From: Endozoicomonadaceae bacterium
Lineage (GTDB): Bacteria > Pseudomonadota > Gammaproteobacteria > Pseudomonadales > Endozoicomonadaceae
Length of the DNA stretch: 18,952 nucleotides
Direction: 5' to 3'
Assembly (NCBI GenBank): GCA_023146365.1
Contig: JAGLCE010000126.1
Location: 1-18,952, forward strand
This document shows positions 13,660-18,952 of the stretch, in pieces (the stretch's first letter is position 1; each line of letters starts with the position of its first letter). The notes under the pieces were generated by a model that saw only the letters and a program-made list of their open reading frames with translations, searched no databases and had not been told where the DNA came from. The translations under genes were made by a program, and so were the position numbers.

Positions 13660-15012
13660 ATGCAACAATCCCTAGCACTTTCAGACAACCAGCTGGACAT
13701 CCTCAACACTGCGCTGGAGGAAGGCGTTTCTACGCAGATCAAACAGATGCTCAACAGTCTGTCACCTGCCGATGCAGCTCATCTTCTGACCTCATCGACC
13801 CCCAAACAGCGAAGCCTTCTCTGGAAACTCATTGATGCTGAATACGAAGGCTATATCCTCAATGAGATGAGCGATGATGTTAGACAGTTTTTTATTGACC
13901 AGATGAATATCGACGAGCTGATCGGTATTCTCGAAGGGCAGGATATCGACGATATCGCCGATCTGCTCCAACAACTCCCCCAGACCATCACCCAACAACT
14001 GCTCTCATCCATGAGCCAGCAGGACCGCCAGCGCGTTGAGGCTGTTATGTTATGGCCAGAGGACACTGCTGGCGGATTAATGAATACCGACACCACCACG
14101 GTGCGCCCCCATACCACCATTGATGTTGCTCTGCGCTATATTCGCCGACACAAGACTCTGCCGGAACCCTTTGACAGTTTACTCGTGGTCGAGCGTGACG
14201 ACACCCTTATTGGCGTACTCTCCATCTCCAGACTCCTGACTCAGGATGATAATATCACCGTCGCCGACGCAATGAATCACGAATTTATTGCCATTCCTGT
14301 CGAAATGCAGGACCATCAGGTTGCACAGCTATTTGAAAGAGAAGACCTGATCTCAGCGCCCGTCATTGATCAGCATCACCGACTACTGGGCCGAATCACG
14401 GTTGACGATGTGGTGGATGTCATCCGTGAAGAAGCGAATCACTCGGTCATGAGTCGGGCAGGCCTTGATGAGGATGAAGACACCTTTGCACCCACTATCA
14501 AAACCGCGCGCCGCAGAGCCACCTGGCTAGGCATCAACCTGATCACCGCCTTTATCTCAGCCAGTGTGATCGGCCTGTTCCAGGACACGATCGACAAAGT
14601 GGTTGCCCTCGCCGTTCTAATGCCTATTGTTGCCAGCATGGGCGGCATCGCTGGCAGCCAGAGCATGACCCTGATTATTCGCGCCATGGCGCTCGGCCAG
14701 ATAGGACGTTCCAACACCCTATGGCTGGTCACACGGGAGCTGATTGTCGGTCTTTCAAACGGCATCATCTGGGCCTGTGTCGTTGCTATTGCGGCGATGC
14801 TTTGGTTTAATGACCCCGTAATATCCCTCGTCATTGCGCTTTCCATGGTGATAACCCTGCCCATAGCCGTCACTGTCGGTGCTGTTTTACCAATGATACT
14901 GAAAGCATTACGCATTGATCCGGCTCTCGCAGGCTCCGTCGTTTTGACGACGATTACTGACGTGGCCGGCTTCATGGCTTTCCTAGGACTGGCAACCCTG
15001 TTTTACGCTTAA
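13660..15012 (+). CDS. mgtE: Magnesium transporter MgtE
   Basis: MgtE is a dimeric inner-membrane Mg2+ channel gated by cytoplasmic Mg2+. The 450-aa protein has the helical N domain (about 1-130) and paired CBS domains (about 137-255, containing SLLVVERDDTLIGVLSISRL and APVIDQHHRLLGRITVDDV). A connecting helix leads to five membrane helices (about 285-450). The pore motif reads MPIVASMGGIAGSQS; many relatives have Asn where this one has Ile (GGNAGSQS). LTTITDVAGFMAF includes D434, matching the Mg-binding Asp432 of the Thermus protein. A strong terminator follows directly. Only a weak ribosome site is visible. Confidence 0.95.
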   Translation: MQQSLALSDNQLDILNTALEEGVSTQIKQMLNSLSPADAAHLLTSSTPKQRSLLWKLIDAEYEGYILNEMSDDVRQFFIDQMNIDELIGILEGQDIDDIADLLQQLPQTITQQLLSSMSQQDRQRVEAVMLWPEDTAGGLMNTDTTTVRPHTTIDVALRYIRRHKTLPEPFDSLLVVERDDTLIGVLSISRLLTQDDNITVADAMNHEFIAIPVEMQDHQVAQLFEREDLISAPVIDQHHRLLGRITVDDVVDVIREEANHSVMSRAGLDEDEDTFAPTIKTARRRATWLGINLITAFISASVIGLFQDTIDKVVALAVLMPIVASMGGIAGSQSMTLIIRAMALGQIGRSNTLWLVTRELIVGLSNGIIWACVVAIAAMLWFNDPVISLVIALSMVITLPIAVTVGAVLPMILKALRIDPALAGSVVLTTITDVAGFMAFLGLATLFYA

Positions 15013-15016
15013 GTAA

Positions 15017-15059
15017 GCGATAAAAAAACACCGACTCAAGTCGGTGTTTTTTTTATCGC
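15017..15059. terminator. Bidirectional rho-independent terminator between mgtE and pmbA
   Basis: The stem core ACCGAC/GTCGGT has loop TCAA and is flanked by seven A on the left and eight T on the right, with an outer GCGAT/ATCGC pair. The A/T runs serve as the U-tract in each direction. It sits between the convergent mgtE and pmbA stops, so it can end both transcripts. Confidence 0.9.
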
Positions 15060-15069
15060 AGGCTAAGGA

Positions 15070-16428
15070 TCAATGACCGGCAATGGTCATACCATCAATC
15101 AATATGGATCCAGTCTGAATGTTACCTCTCCGATCAACATCACTACCGACTGCCTGTAACTGCAAAAACATCGACTTCAAATTGCCGGCAATCGTCACTT
15201 CTGACACTGGGTACTGGATTTCACCCTTTTCCACCCAGAATCCAGCAGCGCCGCGAGAGTAATCCCCAGTCACAATATTCACGCCTTGACCAATCAACTC
15301 AGTCAACAATAAGCCGGTATCCATCTGTTTCAACAGCGCGGTTTGATCACCCGCATTACTATCAATAAACAGGTTGCGGGCGCCCCCTGTATTGGCGGTA
15401 CTTTTCATTTTGAGCTTACGAGCGGAATAGGTGCCCAACAGGTAATTCGACAGCACGCCGTCCGTAATAAAGTCTTTTGCATAAGCCTGCAGGCCATCCC
15501 CATCAAAGGCGCCTGACCCCGGCCCCCCTTTCAGCAACGGTTGCTCATGAATCCGTACCCAGTCAGGAAAGAGAGAGGCTCCCAGCTGATCCAGCAGAAA
15601 AGACGATTGCCGATAAAGACTACCGCCACTGATAGCCGCCATCAAATGCCCCACTATACCACCAGCCAACTCAGCACTGAACAACACGGGTGCCTTACAG
15701 GTTTTCAGTTTCTGTCCACCTAAGCGGCGAACCGTTCTTTCTGCTGCGATACGTCCAACATCCGCCATCGGATCGAGCAGGTTGCCATCCCGTGCGACGG
15801 TATACCAATAATCACGTTGCATCTCATCGTCTTTCTGAGCAATGACAACACAGCTGACACTATGACGACTTGAGGCTTCCGCCCCGATAAACCCATGACT
15901 ATTACCATACACACGACACCCCTGATGGGTATTCACCGTCGCACCTTCAGAGTTGGTGATCAACGCACTCACCGCCAGCGCTGCCGCTTCACACTCACGA
16001 GCCAGCTCAATGGCCTCTTCGGTATTGATCCCCCAAGGATGGTAGAGATCCAGATCTGGAAACTCCGTTGCCATCAGTGATGCATCAGCCAGACCGGAAC
16101 AGTCATCCTCGCTGGTATAACGAGCAATATCACAAGCGGCCTCAACCGTGGCACGGATAGCATCCGAACTGGAATCTGTAGTACTGGCAGACCCTTTACG
16201 CTGCCCAAAATACACGGTAATTCCAAAGCTTTTATCTTGATTGAACTCTACCGTTTCCACCTCCCCGAGACGAACCGAGGCGGACAATCCAGCATCGTTA
16301 CTGGCGCCAACCTCGCAGGCCGAGGCACCTTGGCGACGAGCCTCGGCGACAATATCCTCCACTAGCGTCGTCAGACGTGCTTTCTCTACGACTGGATCAA
16401 TAGCGGGCTGCAGCTGATGGCTGGTCAT
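15070..16428 (-). CDS. pmbA: Metalloprotease subunit PmbA/TldE
   Basis: PmbA (TldE) partners TldD in a cytoplasmic zinc protease that digests unfolded peptides, matures microcin B17 and affects the CcdA antitoxin. TldE itself lacks the zinc site; no HExxH is visible here. I chose the ATG at 16428 (452 aa; E. coli 450) over a TTG twelve bases upstream, because GGGAG lies at the right distance. The N-terminal ferredoxin-like half contains VRLGEVETVEFNQDKSFGIT, and the C-terminal barrel ends RGAAGFWVEKGEIQYPVSEV. It is convergent with mgtE and divergent from yjgA. Confidence 0.95.
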   Translation of the reverse strand: MTSHQLQPAIDPVVEKARLTTLVEDIVAEARRQGASACEVGASNDAGLSASVRLGEVETVEFNQDKSFGITVYFGQRKGSASTTDSSSDAIRATVEAACDIARYTSEDDCSGLADASLMATEFPDLDLYHPWGINTEEAIELARECEAAALAVSALITNSEGATVNTHQGCRVYGNSHGFIGAEASSRHSVSCVVIAQKDDEMQRDYWYTVARDGNLLDPMADVGRIAAERTVRRLGGQKLKTCKAPVLFSAELAGGIVGHLMAAISGGSLYRQSSFLLDQLGASLFPDWVRIHEQPLLKGGPGSGAFDGDGLQAYAKDFITDGVLSNYLLGTYSARKLKMKSTANTGGARNLFIDSNAGDQTALLKQMDTGLLLTELIGQGVNIVTGDYSRGAAGFWVEKGEIQYPVSEVTIAGNLKSMFLQLQAVGSDVDRRGNIQTGSILIDGMTIAGH

Positions 16429-16539
16429 TCCGACTCCCAATGTTTTTGTTTGAAATGGTACTTACTAGCTTCTAATAGCTCCTATTGTACCGCCAGAGGC
16501 CGGAGAGAGAAACCACGTTTTATGAGACAGCATTAACAG

Positions 16540-16568
16540 CAGACATTATCGACAATAAACACTAGAAT
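16540..16568 (+). promoter_or_regulatory. Possible sigma-70 promoter for yjgA
   Basis: CAGACA (16540-16545) and TAGAAT (16563-16568) are 17 bp apart, ending 28 bases before the yjgA start in the divergent pmbA-yjgA gap. The -10 differs from TATAAT at one base, and the -35 is partial. Plausible but unproven. Confidence 0.35.
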
Positions 16569-16596
16569 ACCCCTATCTTAACCATGTAGAAAAGCA

Positions 16597-17139
16597 ATGA
16601 ATCACCTCGAAAGCATCGGAGAACATGAAAATCTCGATGACGATGACATTGTCAGCAAAAGCCAGATCAAGCGAGAGATGCATGAACTCAGAGAGATGGG
16701 AGTTCGCCTCCAGACGTTAAAACCCAGCCATCTGGAAAAACTTCCACTGAATGAACAACTGCGAGCGGCTCTGGAAGAAGGTCGTCGCATCAAAAGCTTC
16801 AATGCTCAGAAACGGCATCTGAATTTCGTCGGCAAACTGATGCGTGTCCAGGACGTAAAGCCCATTCGAGAATATCTGCAACGACTGGACAGCCAGACCG
16901 AAGCCAGTGCCCATCATTTCCACCAGCTAGAGCGCTGGCGAAAACAGCTACTGACAGAAGGCAATACTGCTCTCACAAAATACTTGAGCGAACATCCCCA
17001 AGCAGACCACCAGCACATCCGTCAACTGGTGCGCAATACGTTAAAGGAACAGAAAGAGAACAAACCACCAAGCCAAAATCGGAAGCTCTTTCGGTATCTC
17101 CGAGAAGTCAGCGAAACACTTAAGCCAACAGAGCAGTAA
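16597..17139 (+). CDS. darP: Ribosome biogenesis protein DarP (YjgA family)
   Basis: DarP (formerly YjgA, DUF615) binds the 50S subunit during assembly and helps shape the peptidyl transferase centre. The 180-aa protein has an acidic start and then KSQIKREMHELREMGVRLQ (21-39), the signature opening of the family. Next comes LKPSHLEKLPLNEQLRAAL. It is helix-rich and basic towards the C-terminus. The tail KLFRYLREV is typical. It stands between pmbA and tldD as in most gammaproteobacteria, but a desaturase gene now separates it from tldD. Confidence 0.95.
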   Translation: MNHLESIGEHENLDDDDIVSKSQIKREMHELREMGVRLQTLKPSHLEKLPLNEQLRAALEEGRRIKSFNAQKRHLNFVGKLMRVQDVKPIREYLQRLDSQTEASAHHFHQLERWRKQLLTEGNTALTKYLSEHPQADHQHIRQLVRNTLKEQKENKPPSQNRKLFRYLREVSETLKPTEQ

Positions 17140-17181
17140 TGCCTAGATTGCCAGCATAAGTGACAAACGCTTCTCCGCTTT

Positions 17182-17210
17182 AATCGACAGGAATCGACAG
17201 GAATCGACAA
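17182..17210. repeat. Tandem AATCGACAGG, about three copies
   Basis: Copies begin at 17182, 17192 and 17202; the first two are identical and the third ends AAG in place of AGG. This is a short slippage repeat just downstream of darP. Confidence 0.7.
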
Positions 17211-17453
17211 GTTTCGTTTACCCTCGAACAGAAGCAGAAACCGAATGACATCGACTGAATAAAACATCGTGTCGACAGCGACAAAGGATAGCTCATTGAC
17301 CGTCATCGTATCCCTGTGATCGATAAGCGTGAAATTAATCACTAGCGAAGCATATTAATCTTTCAAATCCACTCCAAGTATGTCGGTTATTGTGGCAATC
17401 TAGGCATCATCTATTGCTCAGGCTCTGAGAAAAAGTGAATTTAGACGTTAAAT

Positions 17454-17482
17454 TTTACATTTTAAATGCGTTTGGCTATACA
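17454..17482 (+). promoter_or_regulatory. Probable sigma-70 promoter for the desaturase
   Basis: TTTACA (17454-17459), a spacer of 17 bp, then TATACA (17477-17482; TATACAAT overall), ending 27 bases before the start codon. Both elements are close to consensus, so the gene likely has its own transcript. Confidence 0.6.
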
Positions 17483-17509
17483 ATATTTTTATAAAAACTT
17501 GGAACATCT

Positions 17510-18487
17510 ATGAATACTGTCAATAATTATAACGAACTTAAAAAACAGCTGATAAAAAACGGCTGTTTTTATAATACAAATCACTACGCTTTTCGTTTTT
17601 TACTGCTTACTACGGTATTTATAGCGGGTTATGTTTTTCTGCTTTTTACCCCTCGTTGGTGGCTGTCTATGCTTACTATTTTTATTCTTGGAATAACCTG
17701 TATTCAGTCGTGTTTTCTTGCTCATGATGCAGGTGATGGTTCCGTAACCAAGAACTCATTGATCAAATCCTTTTTGTCCCAGTTTTATATGACGTTCATT
17801 GCAGGGTTTAGCTTTAACTACTTCATTGAGCTTCATAAATTTCATCATAAAACCATGACAAAAGGCTCTGCCATAACATCAAAACCCGTCAATCAATATG
17901 AATGCAAAGTCATAAAAAAATTAGTCATATTTAATCCAACATTATTTCTGGTGATTACTACAATTCTAAGAGGATTCACTTTACAACTCGAAGGTTTGAC
18001 ATATCTTTATCGCAAGAAAAAACTTCGAATAGATATACTTTTCATAATGGGTCACATTGCATTATGGCTGGTAATACCCGCAATACTCAATGATATAAAA
18101 TTGGCAATTATTAATTATTTTTTGGTAAGCTTAGTAGGTGGAACATATGCTGGACTCTCTTTAATTGTAAACCATGTTAGCATGATCACATCCGATGATT
18201 TCGCAGAAAAACCATTTATGGAACGTGTAGGCTTAAGCACTACTAATTTGGGAAATAACTGGTTTTCTAACTTTATTTGGGGTGGTCTGAATAACCATAT
18301 TGAACACCATCTTTATCCAAGTATACCTGTATCAAAATTAGGGAAAGCCCGTGAAATAGTTAAAACGTATTACAGAAATAATAACCTTCCATATCATGAG
18401 AGTAATTTATGTAACTCTCTAAAGGGTGCCAGAAAGTACTTCATGAGTATCACACCTGAAGCTAGACTGATGGAGCCACTTAACTGA
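17510..18487 (+). CDS. Membrane fatty acid desaturase (acyl-lipid type)
   Basis: This is a membrane di-iron enzyme that inserts double bonds into fatty acyl chains, using oxygen and an electron donor. The 325-aa protein has hydrophobic segments at about 29-47, 52-70, 88-105, 140-155 and 178-222. His boxes are HDAGD (72-76), HKFHH (109-113) and HIEHH (263-267), the last in NNHIEHHLYPSIPVSKL. In many relatives box 1 is HDxxH; here its last residue is Asp. The product position and chain are unknown. AT-rich composition and its own promoter, together with placement between darP and tldD, point to acquisition by transfer. The start has only a weak ribosome site (GGAA). Confidence 0.88.
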   Translation: MNTVNNYNELKKQLIKNGCFYNTNHYAFRFLLLTTVFIAGYVFLLFTPRWWLSMLTIFILGITCIQSCFLAHDAGDGSVTKNSLIKSFLSQFYMTFIAGFSFNYFIELHKFHHKTMTKGSAITSKPVNQYECKVIKKLVIFNPTLFLVITTILRGFTLQLEGLTYLYRKKKLRIDILFIMGHIALWLVIPAILNDIKLAIINYFLVSLVGGTYAGLSLIVNHVSMITSDDFAEKPFMERVGLSTTNLGNNWFSNFIWGGLNNHIEHHLYPSIPVSKLGKAREIVKTYYRNNNLPYHESNLCNSLKGARKYFMSITPEARLMEPLN

Positions 18488-18533
18488 CTCTCAACTTGGT
18501 AAGACTCAGTGTTATCGCAGTTTATATTAATTG

Positions 18534-18573
18534 AATAAGCCTAATCAGGACTACCCTCAGCCCTGAACAAGGC
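18534..18573. repeat. Imperfect hairpin sharing 13 nt with the first intron-fragment junction
   Basis: AATAAGCCTAATC (18534-18546) is identical to 2649-2661. GCCT pairs with AGGC, and CAGG with CCTG, around a CT/AG tip, giving a stem-loop between the desaturase and tldD. CCCTCAGCC also occurs in the intron fragment at 5148-5156. It may be a shrunken third copy, or a terminator without a T-run. Confidence 0.4.
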
Positions 18574-18591
18574 GTTGCATTAAACGTAATG

Positions 18592-18952
18592 TTACACCCC
18601 AGTGCCACCTACCGTAATTTCATCAATCTTCAACGTTGGCTGACCAACACCAACTGGCACAGACTGCCCCTCCTTGCCACAGATGCCGACACCACTATCC
18701 AGCTTCAGATTATTACCGACCATGGACACTCGATTCATTACTTCCGGCCCATTACCGATCAGCGTCGCCCCCTTAACGGGCACTGTCACTTTACCCTTTT
18801 CTATCAGATAGGCTTCGCTGGTGGAAAAGACAAACTTGCCCGAGGTAATGTCAACCTGCCCTCCCCCCATATTCGCGACATAAATTCCTTTATCAACAGA
18901 GGCAATGATCTCATCGTGCTCATGAGCGCCATTCAACATGTAAGTATTGGTC
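18592..18952 (-). CDS. tldD: Metalloprotease TldD, C-terminal part
   Basis: Only the last 120 or so codons are in the window; the frame runs on past the right edge (…TNTYM upstream of residue 1 of the visible ATG). The text GGGQVDITSGKFVFSTSEAY, then LIEKGKVTVPVKGATLIG and GVGICGKEGQSVPVGVGQP are nearly identical to E. coli TldD's end. TldD is the zinc-bearing partner of PmbA/TldE. The catalytic HExxxH lies outside the window. Confidence 0.95.
   Translation of the reverse strand, partial: TNTYMLNGAHEHDEIIASVDKGIYVANMGGGQVDITSGKFVFSTSEAYLIEKGKVTVPVKGATLIGNGPEVMNRVSMVGNNLKLDSGVGICGKEGQSVPVGVGQPTLKIDEITVGGTGV

Larger units (their letters stand above)
17140..17509. other. Gap between darP and the desaturase
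   Basis: About 370 bp without a convincing gene. It holds a triple 10-bp tandem repeat (17182-17210) and a good promoter (17454-17482). No terminator is seen for darP. The DNA grows AT-rich towards the desaturase, suggesting that an insertion boundary lies somewhere at 17210-17450. Confidence 0.45.

Noticed and set aside
5929..15012. Many reverse ORFs of 60-178 aa inside the core genes
   Set aside because: They are antisense to strongly conserved genes, show low-complexity Ser/Arg/Met-rich sequences and have no family features.
17022..17342. 106-aa reverse ORF overlapping the end of darP
   Set aside because: It overlaps a well-supported gene and has no ribosome site or recognisable product. 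It is a shadow frame.
1..18952. CRISPR array or phage genes
   Set aside because: No regularly spaced repeats with unique spacers and no capsid, tail, integrase or transposase genes were seen.

Overview
The window looks like a chromosomal stretch from a gammaproteobacterium, probably marine or host-associated. The evidence is the conserved order yrbG-kdsD-kdsC-lptC-lptA-lptB-rpoN-hpf-ptsN-ptsO-mgtE, followed by pmbA, yjgA/darP and tldD. A RING/TRAF-like zinc-finger protein and a possible secreted glycosyltransferase suggest a lineage that lives with eukaryotes, as Endozoicomonadaceae do. That taxonomic guess is inference only.

Region 1 (about 1-5700) is an AT-rich accessory region. It carries a reverse-strand RING-like protein, about 0.9 kb of palindrome-rich DNA without a convincing gene, a 1-Cys peroxiredoxin, a reverse-strand glycosyltransferase-like ORF that stops early, a nitroreductase plus flavodoxin-fold quinone reductase pair, and a reverse-strand 142-aa ORF of unknown function. 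The junctions are the interesting part. An integron-type attC-like hairpin lies at 3773-3851. Two reverse-strand fragments with the form of group II intron domains V and VI lie at 5124-5212 and, in decayed form, at 2658-2726. Each intron fragment sits directly 3' of a reverse-strand ORF and supplies a stop codon. A decayed tRNA-Leu-like gene with a serine-type anticodon (5725-5811) marks the boundary with the core region. This resembles a remodelled cassette or island region, although no integrase is in view.

Region 2 (about 5929-15059) is core envelope and nitrogen-PTS DNA with more balanced composition. YrbG is a Ca/Na exchanger. KdsD and KdsC make Kdo for lipopolysaccharide. LptC, LptA and LptB belong to the LPS transport machine. 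RpoN, HPF, PtsN and PtsO form the sigma-54/PTS-Ntr cluster. The usual rapZ between ptsN and ptsO is absent; a possible 37-39 aa ORF lies there. MgtE ends at a strong bidirectional terminator.

Region 3 (15070-18952) holds pmbA/tldE (reverse), yjgA/darP (forward) and the C-terminal end of tldD (reverse), normally close neighbours. An AT-rich fatty acid desaturase with its own promoter lies between darP and tldD. It is followed by a hairpin that shares a 13-nt sequence with the first intron-fragment junction.
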